Part shown: positions 33,647 to 42,938 of the stretch, piece after piece | Position numbering within the stretch: position 1 is the first letter of the stretch | How the letters are laid out: every line of letters starts with the position of its first letter | Source: an uncultured Bacteroidaceae bacterium | Lineage (GTDB): Bacteria > Bacteroidota > Bacteroidia > Bacteroidales > Bacteroidaceae | Length of the DNA stretch: 64,000 nt | NCBI GenBank assembly: GCA_905234605.1 | Contig: CAJOIE010000005.1 | Span: forward strand, 62,001 to 126,000 | Direction of reading: 5' to 3' | Translations under genes and position numbers: made by a program | The notes under the pieces: generated by a model | What the model was told of the DNA's origin: nothing | The model's input: the letters and a program-made list of their open reading frames with translations, nothing else | Database searches by the model: none

Positions 33647-35877
33647 CGACGAAGCTCCGCACGCTCCTGCTCCCGCTGCTGTTGCTGTCGCTGCCGGCGA
33701 TGGCACAGACCGGCGAGTCCGTCTCCATGTTGCCCACTCTGTCCACCGACGATGGCACCGTCATCGACGCCAACGGGCAGCGTCGCAGCACGTGGGGCCG
33801 CGACACATCGGGTGTGGAGCGTACGGTGCCCACCGAGTTCTTCCAGTGGCGCATTGATGAACGCCTGGGCACGGTGGAGCGCGAGGAGCTCAACGACACC
33901 CTGCCTCACGGCTTCCAACGTGTGAATGCCACCGACGGCATGCGCGGCGAGTACACCATGCTCGGCAACCTGGGCTCGCCCCGTCTGGCTCTCAATGCCC
34001 TCGACCGTGAGCGGGCCACGGACTTCATGTTCATGCAGCCCTACTCCTACTTCCACACATCGCCCTCGACGCTGCTCTACACCAACACCAAGAGCCCCCT
34101 CACCAACCTGTCCTACCACGAGTGCGGCAACCGTCAGAACGGGCAGGACCGTTTCCGTGCCTATTTCGCCACCAACATAGACCACGTCTCAGGCATTGGG
34201 TTCCTCACCGACTACCTCTATGCCCGCGGCTACTACAACAACCAGGCCAACTCACAGTTCGGTGCCACGCTCTACGGCTACCACCTCGGCGACCGCTACC
34301 AGATGCATGCCTACGCCTCGTGGGAGCACCTGAAGATGGGCGAGAACGGCGGCATCGAGGACGATGCCTACATCACCAACCCGCAGAGCTTCCCACGCTC
34401 CTACGGCAGCCGTGACATCCCCACGGTTCTCTCCTCCGTGTGGAACCGCAACGACCAGCAGACCTACTACCTCACCCACCGCTACAACCTCGGCTTTGAG
34501 CACGCACTGCCCGTGCCCGACTCGTTGCGCCCCGCCATGCCCGACGATGCCACCCTGCTGCTGCGCATCAAAGGCGACTCGCTGCGCACAGTCCTCAGTG
34601 CCGACACGCTGCACCTGCCTCTCACGCTCGACAGCCTGCGCCAGGCGTGGCAGGCAGAGCACCGCCCGCCAACGGAGTTCGTGCCCGTGGCAAGCATCGT
34701 GCACACGGCCAAGTTCAAGCGCCTGCTGCACGACAACTACTCGCTCGGCGGCATTCCCTCAACCTACTTCGACCACGACGCCTACCTGCGCAACGGCATT
34801 GCCAGCTTCACCGACGAGACGGTGGCGACGAGCCTCCAGAACACGCTCGCATTGCAACTGCGTGAGGGCTTTGCGCGCTGGGCACAGGCTGACATCACTA
34901 TCTTTGCCACCCACGAGTGGCGACGCTTCAGACTGCCCTCCATTGCCACCACCGACACTGCCGACGTCTTCCAGACCATGCGCGAGCACCACCTGTCGCT
35001 CGGCGGCGACATAGCCCGACGTGCCGGCCGCACACTCCACTACGGAGCCGGAGCCGAGCTGTGGGTGGCCGGTCCCGACATTGGCGACTGGGATGTGCAC
35101 GGGAGCACCGAGCTGCGCTTCCCCCTGCTACGTGACACCGTGACCCTTGCCGCGCGTGCCGCGCTCACCAGCAGCAGTGCCCCCTTCTACTACCGCCACT
35201 ACCACAGCCAGACACTGTGGTGGGACAACGACCTTCACCGCGAGAACCGCTCACACATCGAGGGCACCCTCACACTGGGTCGCACACACACATCGCTGCG
35301 CATAGGAGCCGAGCGCATCTACGGCTACACCTACCTGTCGCAGGTGCTCACACCCGTCTATGCCGCCGACGGCACCACAGTGAGCTACTACACCCACGAC
35401 ACCCGCGTGCGGCAGCACATGGACAACATCACCGTGCTCAGTGCCACGCTCAGCCAGGACCTGCATGCCGGCATCTTCCACTGGGAGAACCAGGTCACAT
35501 GGCAGCACACCTCCGACGACGACCGTCTGCCCCTGCCGGCCATCTTCCTGCACACCAACCCCTATATAGCCTTCATCTATTCCAAGGTGCTACGCATAGA
35601 GCTCGGCATGGACATGCGCTACTACACACGCTATCATGCCCCCGACTATGCCCCCTTCATAGGGCAGTTCGCCGTTCAGGACGCCACCCGGGAGCGCACC
35701 AAGATAGGCCACTACCCCATTCTTGACGCCTACGTGAACTTCGCCATCAAGCGCGTGCGCGCCTACGTCTCCGTGAAGCACTTCAACCAAGGCACCGGCC
35801 ACTACTTCTGGGCTCCCCACTACCCCGTAGACCCCATGAGCATACACCTCGGCATCTCATGGAACTTCTACGACTGA
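33643..35877 (+). CDS. Putative outer-membrane porin (Porin_10 type)
   Basis: 744 residues with a signal peptide (TLLLPLLLLSLPAMAQ). The long N-terminal part is a beta-rich plug/extension and includes FMFMQPYSYFHTSPSTLLYTNTKSP, typical of the Bacteroidetes 'putative porin' family (PF14121). The rest alternates Tyr/Phe/Leu with polar residues and ends HLGISWNFYD, as in a large barrel. It should be an outer-membrane channel. It shares a four-base overlap with the oxidoreductase gamma gene but has no obvious metabolic link to it. Confidence 0.8.
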   Translation: MTTKLRTLLLPLLLLSLPAMAQTGESVSMLPTLSTDDGTVIDANGQRRSTWGRDTSGVERTVPTEFFQWRIDERLGTVEREELNDTLPHGFQRVNATDGMRGEYTMLGNLGSPRLALNALDRERATDFMFMQPYSYFHTSPSTLLYTNTKSPLTNLSYHECGNRQNGQDRFRAYFATNIDHVSGIGFLTDYLYARGYYNNQANSQFGATLYGYHLGDRYQMHAYASWEHLKMGENGGIEDDAYITNPQSFPRSYGSRDIPTVLSSVWNRNDQQTYYLTHRYNLGFEHALPVPDSLRPAMPDDATLLLRIKGDSLRTVLSADTLHLPLTLDSLRQAWQAEHRPPTEFVPVASIVHTAKFKRLLHDNYSLGGIPSTYFDHDAYLRNGIASFTDETVATSLQNTLALQLREGFARWAQADITIFATHEWRRFRLPSIATTDTADVFQTMREHHLSLGGDIARRAGRTLHYGAGAELWVAGPDIGDWDVHGSTELRFPLLRDTVTLAARAALTSSSAPFYYRHYHSQTLWWDNDLHRENRSHIEGTLTLGRTHTSLRIGAERIYGYTYLSQVLTPVYAADGTTVSYYTHDTRVRQHMDNITVLSATLSQDLHAGIFHWENQVTWQHTSDDDRLPLPAIFLHTNPYIAFIYSKVLRIELGMDMRYYTRYHAPDYAPFIGQFAVQDATRERTKIGHYPILDAYVNFAIKRVRAYVSVKHFNQGTGHYFWAPHYPVDPMSIHLGISWNFYD

Positions 35878-35899
35878 CACCAACCACCATTCACTGCCC

Positions 35900-35986
35900 G
35901 CACCCTGCATGGTGACAGCCATCACCCTGCACCCCCAAAGCAAACACCCTGCACGGCTACCACTCGTAACCATGCAGGGTGTTTGC
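35900..35986. repeat. ACCCTGCAYGGT repeat cluster with hairpin
   Basis: Two direct units (35900-35916, 35921-35932) and an inverted pair of 17-base arms (35940-35956 and 35970-35986) with one mismatch. It lies between the 3' ends of the porin gene (+) and the tRNA (-), so it could end transcripts from both sides. Confidence 0.8.
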
Positions 35987-36015
35987 GTCAAGGGCACAGG
36001 CCAATGTGCGTGTGA

Positions 36016-36087
36016 GCGGTAGACGGGACTCGAACCCGCGACCCTCGGCTTGGGAAGCCAATGCTCTACCAACTGAGCTACTACCGC
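36016..36087 (-). tRNA. tRNA-Gly (anticodon CCC)
   Basis: 72 bases fold into a full cloverleaf: acceptor GCGGTAG/CTACCGC, D-arm GCTC/GAGC, anticodon stem TTGGC/GCCGA with loop TTCCCAA, giving anticodon CCC for the GGG codon, and T-arm GCGGG/CCCGT with TTCGAGT. CCA is not encoded. Confidence 0.95.
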
Positions 36088-36114
36088 GGAAGCCGGCACA
36101 TAAGCCAGCGGCCA

Positions 36115-36122
36115 CAAAAGTA
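36115..36122 (-). promoter_or_regulatory. -7 element for tRNA-Gly
   Basis: TACTTTTG on the minus strand, 27 bases upstream of the tRNA 5' end. No good -33 TTTG was found, so the assignment is tentative. Confidence 0.5.
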
Positions 36123-36218
36123 GCACTTTTTAGATATAGCGACACCCCCTGCGCAGAGTTTTTGCTTTCCACTATACGTTTTTTTGCATTCACAAATATG
36201 CCCCTACCCACAAAACCA

Positions 36219-36226
36219 TATATTTG
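36219..36226 (+). promoter_or_regulatory. -7 element directly before the antiporter gene
   Basis: TATATTTG ends seven bases before the ATG at 36234, which would make the transcript nearly leaderless. No -33 element at the usual spacing is visible. Confidence 0.45.
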
Positions 36227-36233
36227 TAGCATT

Positions 36234-37559
36234 ATGACCATAGCTATCATCTTGCTCATCCTGCTGGCCTACGTGCTGATGTCCTTCGAGCATGTGACCA
36301 ACATCAACAAGGCCACCATTGCAGTCTTTGCCGGTGTGGCAGGCTGGATACTGCTCGTCAGCGGCCCGACGAGTGCCGGCACCTTCGCGCGCTATGCCGC
36401 CGACCTGTGCTCCATCGTGCTCTACCTGCTGGCCACGATGAACATAGTCTCGGTGCTGCACACCAACGGATGCTTCGACTTCATTGCCACCGTAGCCCGC
36501 TCGCGCAGCAGCCGCGTGACACTGTGGACACTGGTGGCCTTCACGTGGCTCATATCCGTGAACCTCGACAACCTCACCACCACAGTGCTCATGCTCACCA
36601 TCATGAGCCGCATAGTCCAGCACCAGCGGCACCGCATGTGGGTGGGAGCAGCCATCGTCATAGCAGCCAACTGCGGCGGTGCAGCCACGGTGATTGGCGA
36701 CATGACGTCGCTCGTGGTATGGACCAAAGGCGCCGTCACCCCCACCAGCTTCTCGGCCGCACTGCTTGTGCCTACACTCTTAGCCACAGCAGTAGCCACA
36801 GCCCTCATAGCCCGCTCGCTGCCCGAGCACATGGACCTCATACGCCCCACAGCCAGCTACCGCGGCAACACGTCGCCCCTGCGCCTGTGGCAGCGCATGC
36901 TACTGTTGGTGATAGGGCTCGGCGGCCTGTGGTTCATACCCACGTTCCACCGCATCACACAGCTGCCACCCTTCTTCGGCGCACTGTGCGTGCTGGGCGT
37001 GCTGTGGGTGCTTCACGAGATGCTCAACCACCGCCGCATACGCAGCGGCCAGCCACTGTCCGGCGGCAGCAACCTGCTCTTCCAGTTTGCCAGCCTGCAG
37101 ACCATTATGTACTTCGTGGGCATCTTCCTGTGCGTCTCCCTCTTCATCGAGACAGGAGTGATGCACTCCATCTCCTCGTGGTGCGACGAGTGGATACACA
37201 ACATCTACATCATGAGCATAGCCATGGGCGCGCTCAGTGCCGTGCTCGACAACATAGCCCTCGTGCTCACCGCCATCAATATCTACCCCGTGGCCGACAG
37301 CATAGGCCAGCTCTCACAGATAGCCGGCCCCGCCTACGCCCACGCCTTCATGCCCGACGGGCAGTACTGGCACCTCATCATCTACAGCGGCTGCGTGGCA
37401 GGCTGCCTGCTGCCCGTTGGCAACGTGTGCGGCTATGCCCTGATGAAAGCCGAGGAAGTGACCATCATGTGGTACATGCGCCACATCATGCCCAAAGTGC
37501 TCGTGGCATGGCTCCTTGGCCTTGGAGCATATTTCCTCATAGACTTCTGGATACGTTAA
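36234..37559 (+). CDS. NhaD-type sodium:proton antiporter (ArsB/NhaD superfamily)
   Basis: 441 residues from the ATG at 36234. About 11-12 hydrophobic segments. Conserved stretches include LISVNLDNLTTTVLMLTIM and AANCGGAATVIGDMTSLVVW, which fit the NhaD motif (NLTTxL, GGAxTxIGD), and ALSAVLDNIALVLTAI in the second half, the inverted-repeat counterpart. The protein should exchange Na+ for H+ across the inner membrane. A chain beginning further upstream would run through the tRNA and is rejected. Neighbouring genes give no further hint. Confidence 0.88.
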   Translation: MTIAIILLILLAYVLMSFEHVTNINKATIAVFAGVAGWILLVSGPTSAGTFARYAADLCSIVLYLLATMNIVSVLHTNGCFDFIATVARSRSSRVTLWTLVAFTWLISVNLDNLTTTVLMLTIMSRIVQHQRHRMWVGAAIVIAANCGGAATVIGDMTSLVVWTKGAVTPTSFSAALLVPTLLATAVATALIARSLPEHMDLIRPTASYRGNTSPLRLWQRMLLLVIGLGGLWFIPTFHRITQLPPFFGALCVLGVLWVLHEMLNHRRIRSGQPLSGGSNLLFQFASLQTIMYFVGIFLCVSLFIETGVMHSISSWCDEWIHNIYIMSIAMGALSAVLDNIALVLTAINIYPVADSIGQLSQIAGPAYAHAFMPDGQYWHLIIYSGCVAGCLLPVGNVCGYALMKAEEVTIMWYMRHIMPKVLVAWLLGLGAYFLIDFWIR

Positions 37560-37668
37560 ATACTGCTAACGGTTGCCAAAAATAACAAATTGTTTGCAGC
37601 GGGTCAAATGCTTCTGCTTATATTAGCGCAGTCAACACCATTTACCAACCATCCGTACTGCATAGACT

Positions 37669-37935
37669 ATGACACGCCGACGACTGAAGAAGAACATCAC
37701 CACAATGGCTGCCGACTTGCTCACCGAGGTCCTGGCCATACAGCAGCACAATCCCAACATCGCTGCATCCGACATTGAGAACATCGTTGCCAGCATCCTG
37801 CTCATGGAAGAAGACTACATAAGCCGCCTGAGCCATGTCGACAAGCATCAGGTGCGCACATTCTTCCGTCAGATGCACGACAGCCTTGCCGTAAGCACCA
37901 ACGAGCTCGTGGACCAGATATTCCACCTCGCATAG
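37669..37935 (+). CDS. Conserved small helical protein, function unknown
   Basis: 88 residues, predicted almost entirely helical (LLTEVLAIQQHNPN, SDIENIVASILLMEEDYISRL, RTFFRQMHDSLAVSTNELVDQIF), basic N-terminus, no signal peptide or membrane segment. I do not recognise a domain. It lies 13 bases upstream of the acyltransferase gene on the same strand and is probably co-transcribed with it. Codon use matches the neighbours, supporting a real gene. Confidence 0.65.
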   Translation: MTRRRLKKNITTMAADLLTEVLAIQQHNPNIAASDIENIVASILLMEEDYISRLSHVDKHQVRTFFRQMHDSLAVSTNELVDQIFHLA

Positions 37936-37947
37936 CCACATCCCGAC

Positions 37948-38505
37948 ATGACCACCCACAAAGGCTCCACTCTGCTTCGTTTCCTGCTCTACCGCGTGAT
38001 GGGCTGGCAAACCGACATCACCATCACACTGCCGCAGAAGTACATCATCGCCCTGGCTCCCCACACATCCAACTGGGACTTCGCGCTCGGACAGCTGTTC
38101 ATCCGCGCCGAAGGCATCAAGTGTCAGTTCATGATGAAGCGCGAATGGTTCTTCTGGCCTTTGGGCATACTCCTGCGCCACATCGGCGGCATACCTGTGG
38201 AGCGCTCACGCCACACCAGCCTCACAGAGCAGGTGGCACAGACAGCCCGTGAGCGCGACACCTTTGCCCTGTGCATCACGCCCGAGGGCACACGCAAGCC
38301 CAACGCTGAGTGGAAACGAGGCTTCTACTACATTGCCCTCGGTGCCGGCCTGCCCATATACCTCTTCGGTCTCGACTACGGGCGCAAGCGCATCGTGGCA
38401 ACAAAAGAGGTAGTGCCCGACGGCGACATCGACAAGCAGATGCACGAGATAAAGCACTACTTCGCCCAGTTCACAGGCAAGCATCCTGCAAACTTCGTCA
38501 TTTAA
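37948..38505 (+). CDS. 1-acyl-glycerol-3-phosphate acyltransferase-like protein
   Basis: 185 residues, short for the family. The acyltransferase block I is HTSNWD (HX4D), and block III is PEGTRK, with FYYIALGAGLPI afterwards. MMKREWFFWPLGILLRHIGGIPV corresponds to block II. Such short PlsC-like enzymes transfer acyl groups to lysophospholipid or related acceptors at the membrane. Absence of an N-terminal membrane helix suggests peripheral association. The exact acceptor cannot be deduced. Confidence 0.88.
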   Translation: MTTHKGSTLLRFLLYRVMGWQTDITITLPQKYIIALAPHTSNWDFALGQLFIRAEGIKCQFMMKREWFFWPLGILLRHIGGIPVERSRHTSLTEQVAQTARERDTFALCITPEGTRKPNAEWKRGFYYIALGAGLPIYLFGLDYGRKRIVATKEVVPDGDIDKQMHEIKHYFAQFTGKHPANFVI

Positions 38506-38574
38506 GCCTGCCGAAAGACACCAAGAACGGTCACACCCCGGCACCGACACAGACACACGACAGCCTCCAACCCG

Positions 38575-41550
38575 ATGAAACGCCTCCATACCCTCCTATG
38601 GCTTCTGCTAATCACAGGAGCCGTTTCTTTTGCAGCACGCCCGCGACGTCAGCGCGCCAACACCCCGCAAACCACTCTGCGCACAGCCCTGGCCGACTTC
38701 GTGGCACGCTACGAGCTCAGCGTGCCCTCACGCGACGCAGGCCGCATCGACAACCTCACCATTCACGATGCCACACGCACGGTCAGCATCGACCTCAACG
38801 AGAAATTCACCTTCCAGCCTTGGACCCAGGAGCGTGTGGCAGCATTCGAAGACAGCCTGCGCCGCTACCTGCCCGACAACTATCGCCGCTACCACCTGCG
38901 CATCAGCTCAAAAGGTGTGCTGCTGCATGACCTTGTTGCATACGGCGAAGGCAGCGACTCGCCGCTACAGCGCTCCTGGCATGGCCGCCAGCACAGCGTG
39001 GCCCCATGGGTGGCACAGGTCGACCTCCCCTACGAGACCCGTCGCGGCCTGAAGAACCGCCATATAAGCCTATGGGCCAGCCACGGCCGCTACTATTCGG
39101 CCAAGGAAGGATGGCGATGGCAGCGGCCACGCCTCTTCTGCACCACCGAAGACCTGCTCTCACAAACCTTCGTCGTGCCCTATCTCATGCCCATGCTGGA
39201 GAATGCCGGAGCCATACTCTTCAGTCCGCGTGAACGCGACTGGCAGACACACGAGGTGATTGTGGACAACGACACGCCGTCGCTCCGTGGCCTATACAGC
39301 GAACAGGGCACACATGAACGTCCGTGGACCGATGCCGGCGTGGGCTTCGCACAATGGAGAGAAGTGTATCTCAATGGCGAACAGCCATTCGCCGAAGGGT
39401 CGGCCCGCGCATGTGCCACACAGAGCCGTGCACGCGGAGCCTGCACTGTGACATGGACACCCCAGCTGCCAGCCGCCGGACGCTATGCCGTATATGTGGC
39501 CTACACCACCCTGCCCACCAGCATTGACGATGCAGCCTACACCGTGCGCCACCAAGGCATGGAGACACACTTCCGCGTCAACCAGCAGATGGGCGGCGGC
39601 ACATGGGTGTATTTAGGCACCTTCGACTTCGATGCCGGCTGCTCTGCCGACAATGCCGTAGTGCTGTCCAACGTGAGCGACAGCCATGGCCATGTCACAG
39701 CCGATGCCGTGCGCTTCGGCGGCGGCATGGGCAACATAGCCCGTGGCCCTGCCGGCGACGAACATGTGAGCGGCATGCCACGCTTCCTGGAGGGAGCACG
39801 CTACTCAGCCCAGTGGTATGGAGCTCCCTATTGGGCCTATGCCAACAAAGGAGCTACCAACGACTATGCCGAGGACATCAATGTGCGCTCGCTATTCACC
39901 AACCATCTGGCTTCGGGCACCGACTACATCCCCGCCGACACGGGCCGGCATGTGCCTATAGAGCTCAGCCTGGCACTCCACACTGACGCCGGAGCAAGCC
40001 GCGAGGGCGGACACATAGGCTCCCTGGCCATCTACACCACCGACTACGAGGAAGGATGCCTGCCCACCGGCCTGAGCCGTCTCACCTCGCGCGACCTGGC
40101 CGACCAGCTACTGACACAGGTGGACCACGACATACGCGCCATCTATGGCAACTGGAACCGCCGTTCACTCTACGACCGCAACTACTCCGAGACACGCCTG
40201 CCGGAGGTGCCGTCCACCATACTTGAGATGCTGTCGCACCAGAACATGCTCGACCTGTGGATGGCCCACGACCCGACCTTCAAGTTCAATGTGGCACGTG
40301 CCATATATAAAGGTGTGCTGCGCTATCTGGCCGCTGTGCACGATGAGCGCAACAGCGTCGTGCAGCCACTGCCAGTGGTGAGCCCGTCGGCCGTTACCGA
40401 TGTGCAGCACCGACGCATACATTTAGCATGGCAGCCCGTGGCCGACCCTCTGGAGCCCACGGCCAAGCCCGAGCAGTATATCGTCTACCATGCCGTCGGC
40501 AACCATGGTTTCGACAACGGCACAGCCACACGCTCGCCGCGCCTGACCATCGACAACGCCGAGGTGGGTGTGCTGCACCGCTTCCGCATAGCCGCGGCCA
40601 ACGATGGCGGGCGCAGCATGCTCTCCACCGAGGTGTGTGCCTATCTGCCATCAAGCACAGCCTCACGGCGACGCATGCTCATAGTGGATGCCTTCGACCG
40701 CATGGCAGGCCCGCAGCCAATATACACCGACAGTGTGCAAGGGTTCGACATGGATGCCGACCCAGGCGTGCCCGTCGACCCCATGCCGGGCTACTGCGGG
40801 CGGCAGCTGGTGTACGATGCCTCAAAGATAGGACGCGAAGGTGCCGACGGTCTCGGCTACAGCAGCAACGACCTCGAAGGCACCCTCCTGGCAGGCAACA
40901 GCCACGACTGGTGCACACGTCATGCCATAGACGCCATAAAAGCCACACAGGGCCACATTGCCATAAGCTCAGCAGCAGCGGCAGCAATAGGCACTGACGG
41001 TAGCATCAGTGTCAACGACATGCGCATGTACCATCTCATCGACGTGGCCTGCGGGCTGCAACGCGATGACGGCTACAGCCTTATACGCCGCAAGGCACTT
41101 ACGCCAGAACTCACCAGGACGCTCTCGCAATATGCATCCATGGGAGGCAACCTGCTGGTGAGCGGCGCATATATAGGCACCGACATGAGTAGCGACACAG
41201 AGCGGCATGCCACACGCGAGCTGCTCAAGTATGAAGCTGCCGGCGCACTGCCCACGCCCACGCTTGGCGGCGTTGCGGGCATGGGACTGAACTTCAGCGT
41301 GCAGCACATGCCTGCCCGCCAGAGCAGCGAGATGCGCTACCCCCTCTTCCCGCGTGTGGACTGCATAGCACCCACGGCCGACTCCTTCTGCACACTGGTC
41401 TACACGCCTGGCAACTACTCGGCCGGCGTGGCCTATCAGGGGCGCGACTATTGCAGCATAGCCCTCGGCTTCCCCCTCGAAGCTGTCACCGACGAGCCGA
41501 CACGCCTACGCCTGTGGCAAGGTTTCATTGAGTTTCTCATGCCACAGTGA
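38575..41550 (+). CDS. Secreted amidase-like protein with golvesin-like and FnIII domains
   Basis: 991 residues, signal peptide (LLWLLLITGAVSFAA). The architecture resembles proteins annotated in Bacteroidetes as 'xanthan lyase' or FnIII-domain proteins. Residues ~220-400 include a golvesin-like beta-domain (VTWTPQLPAAGRYAVYVAY). Interleaved are Amidase_3-like elements: WASHGRYYS near 160, LALHTDAG near 465 and a late PSTILEMLSHQN with a Glu in the catalytic place. A fibronectin type III-like segment (RRIHLAWQPV...VGVLHRFRIAAANDGG) follows, then a C-terminal alpha/beta domain. It probably acts on peptidoglycan or another envelope polymer. Activity is inferred only. The trmN6-like gene starts within its stop codon. 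Confidence 0.7.
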   Translation: MKRLHTLLWLLLITGAVSFAARPRRQRANTPQTTLRTALADFVARYELSVPSRDAGRIDNLTIHDATRTVSIDLNEKFTFQPWTQERVAAFEDSLRRYLPDNYRRYHLRISSKGVLLHDLVAYGEGSDSPLQRSWHGRQHSVAPWVAQVDLPYETRRGLKNRHISLWASHGRYYSAKEGWRWQRPRLFCTTEDLLSQTFVVPYLMPMLENAGAILFSPRERDWQTHEVIVDNDTPSLRGLYSEQGTHERPWTDAGVGFAQWREVYLNGEQPFAEGSARACATQSRARGACTVTWTPQLPAAGRYAVYVAYTTLPTSIDDAAYTVRHQGMETHFRVNQQMGGGTWVYLGTFDFDAGCSADNAVVLSNVSDSHGHVTADAVRFGGGMGNIARGPAGDEHVSGMPRFLEGARYSAQWYGAPYWAYANKGATNDYAEDINVRSLFTNHLASGTDYIPADTGRHVPIELSLALHTDAGASREGGHIGSLAIYTTDYEEGCLPTGLSRLTSRDLADQLLTQVDHDIRAIYGNWNRRSLYDRNYSETRLPEVPSTILEMLSHQNMLDLWMAHDPTFKFNVARAIYKGVLRYLAAVHDERNSVVQPLPVVSPSAVTDVQHRRIHLAWQPVADPLEPTAKPEQYIVYHAVGNHGFDNGTATRSPRLTIDNAEVGVLHRFRIAAANDGGRSMLSTEVCAYLPSSTASRRRMLIVDAFDRMAGPQPIYTDSVQGFDMDADPGVPVDPMPGYCGRQLVYDASKIGREGADGLGYSSNDLEGTLLAGNSHDWCTRHAIDAIKATQGHIAISSAAAAAIGTDGSISVNDMRMYHLIDVACGLQRDDGYSLIRRKALTPELTRTLSQYASMGGNLLVSGAYIGTDMSSDTERHATRELLKYEAAGALPTPTLGGVAGMGLNFSVQHMPARQSSEMRYPLFPRVDCIAPTADSFCTLVYTPGNYSAGVAYQGRDYCSIALGFPLEAVTDEPTRLRLWQGFIEFLMPQ

Positions 41551-42281
41551 GCAGTGCCGACTTCACCTTCCGCCAGTTTGTGGTGCGCCATGACCGCTGC
41601 GCCATGAAAGTAGGCACCGACGGCGTCTTGCTGGGAGCATGGGCGCACGTGCCCGACCGTGGCACAGTGCTCGATGTGGGCACAGGCTGTGGCCTGTTGT
41701 GCCTGATGCTTGCCCAGCGCTATGCGCACATCCGCCTCGTTGGCATCGACATCGATGCCGATGCCGTGGTGCAGGCCCGTGACAACGCTGCCGCATCGCC
41801 ATTTGCATCACGCATCACCGTGAGCCACACATCGCTTCAGGACTATGCCCTCCAAGGCCGACACGACGGCCAGCCATGCGCCATGGTGTGCAACCCTCCT
41901 TTCTTCACGGAGAAACTGCTGCCGCCCGATGCACGCCGCTCCGTTGCTCGCCATGCCGACACCTTGCCGTTTGACGAGCTTCTCGATGCAGCCGAGACCT
42001 TGCTTCCACCGTTGGGCACATTGAGCGTAGTGCTACCCACAAACGCCTACAACGATTTTCGCCGCATGGCCGTCGTGCGACATCTGATGCTCACACGGGA
42101 GTGCTTCGTGCAGACAACGCCGTCCAAGGCACCCAAGCGTGTGCTGGCGGCATTTGCCCACTGCCCCACCATGGCCGAGAGGGCGTCGCTGCCCGCCACC
42201 GAGGCCACACACCTATGCCTGACGGAGAACGGCTCGCGCTCCGACGCCTATCGCAACCTCACGCAAGAGTTCTACCTGTAA
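41547..42281 (+). CDS. trmN6: tRNA1(Val) (adenine37-N6)-methyltransferase-like protein
   Basis: 244 residues, GTG start at 41547 overlapping the preceding TGA. SAM motif I VLDVGTGCGLLCLML and the amino-methyltransferase motif NPPF (in VCNPPFFTEKLLPP) are present, and the FTFRQFVVRHDRCAMKVGTDGVLLGAW opening is typical of TrmN6/YfiC. It should methylate N6 of A37 in tRNA(Val). The nearly overlapping arrangement implies coupling with the amidase-like gene. Confidence 0.9.
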   Translation: MSSADFTFRQFVVRHDRCAMKVGTDGVLLGAWAHVPDRGTVLDVGTGCGLLCLMLAQRYAHIRLVGIDIDADAVVQARDNAAASPFASRITVSHTSLQDYALQGRHDGQPCAMVCNPPFFTEKLLPPDARRSVARHADTLPFDELLDAAETLLPPLGTLSVVLPTNAYNDFRRMAVVRHLMLTRECFVQTTPSKAPKRVLAAFAHCPTMAERASLPATEATHLCLTENGSRSDAYRNLTQEFYL

Positions 42282-42294
42282 GCGTGCCTTTTGC

Positions 42295-42357
42295 ATCTAT
42301 TCCTATAGTGCCTATAGTATCTATAATTCCTATAGTATCTATAGTTCCTATATAATA
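42295..42357. repeat. Tandem 9-base repeats upstream of luxS
   Basis: Six successive 9-mers TATAGTGCC, TATAGTATC, TATAATTCC, TATAGTATC, TATAGTTCC, TATATAATA run from 42304 to 42357 with exact periodicity; the preceding nine bases (42295-42303) look like a decayed seventh. The block is A+T-rich and ends 11 bases before the luxS ATG. Confidence 0.85.
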
Positions 42358-42367
42358 CTAAGTCATC

Positions 42368-42862
42368 ATGGAAGTAATACAAAGTTTCACCATCGACCAC
42401 ACCCACCTTAAGCCTGGCATATACGTGTCCCGACAGGATCGTGCCTTCACCACCTTCGACCTGCGCATCACTGAGCCCAACAAAGAGCCAGCCATGGCTC
42501 CGGCTGCCATCCACAGCATGGAGCACCTCATGGCCACATGGTTCCGCAACTCCGCCGTCAAGGACGACGTCGTCTACGTCGGTCCCATGGGATGCCTCAC
42601 AGGCATGTACATCATCATGACGGGAGCATACGGCGTCGACGACATGCGAAGCCTAACCATGGAATGCCTGAGATGGATTGTCCAACAAGACCATGTGCCA
42701 GCCACAACCGCCGAGACATGTGGCAACTATCTGTTGCACGACCTGCCCATGTGCAAATGGGAGAGTGCCCGCTATTTAGAGCGGTTGGAGCACGACTTCC
42801 ACAGTGAGTACACCAAGCTGCGGATTACACTCGACGACGGCAAGGTCTTTGCCGATGCATAG
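42368..42862 (+). CDS. luxS: S-ribosylhomocysteine lyase LuxS
   Basis: 164 residues. LuxS cleaves S-ribosylhomocysteine to homocysteine and DPD, the precursor of autoinducer-2, as part of activated methyl cycle detoxification. The metal site is clear: His49 and His53 in HSMEH (with catalytic Glu52) and Cys118 in CGNY. The catalytic Cys76 lies in GPMGCLTGMY. Upstream is an unusual block of 9-base tandem repeats. No Pfs/MtnN gene is near, so the pathway genes are dispersed. The signalling role of AI-2 in this organism is not shown. Confidence 0.97.
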   Translation: MEVIQSFTIDHTHLKPGIYVSRQDRAFTTFDLRITEPNKEPAMAPAAIHSMEHLMATWFRNSAVKDDVVYVGPMGCLTGMYIIMTGAYGVDDMRSLTMECLRWIVQQDHVPATTAETCGNYLLHDLPMCKWESARYLERLEHDFHSEYTKLRITLDDGKVFADA

Positions 42863-42890
42863 TTTATGCCGCTATTAGCCAAATAATCAC

Positions 42891-42898
42891 TACCTTTG
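42891..42898 (+). promoter_or_regulatory. -7 element upstream of tgt
   Basis: TACCTTTG, 40 bases before the TTG start at 42939. The -33 position is not well matched. It lies just after luxS, so tgt probably begins its own transcript. Confidence 0.55.
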
Positions 42899-42938
42899 CA
42901 CGCCCTTGAGGCTGAGGGCATATTCTTCATCTATCGCT

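Larger units (their letters stand above)
35878..36233. other. Intergenic region with repeat, tRNA and promoters
   Basis: This 356-base gap contains the repeat cluster (35900-35986), tRNA-Gly (36016-36087, minus) and A+T-rich sequence with the tRNA promoter and the antiporter promoter. Nothing else with coding potential was accepted. Confidence 0.6.

Noticed and set aside
35979..36233. Upstream extension of the antiporter gene
   Set aside because: It would translate through the tRNA-Gly gene on the opposite strand; hydrophobic protein clearly begins at 36234.
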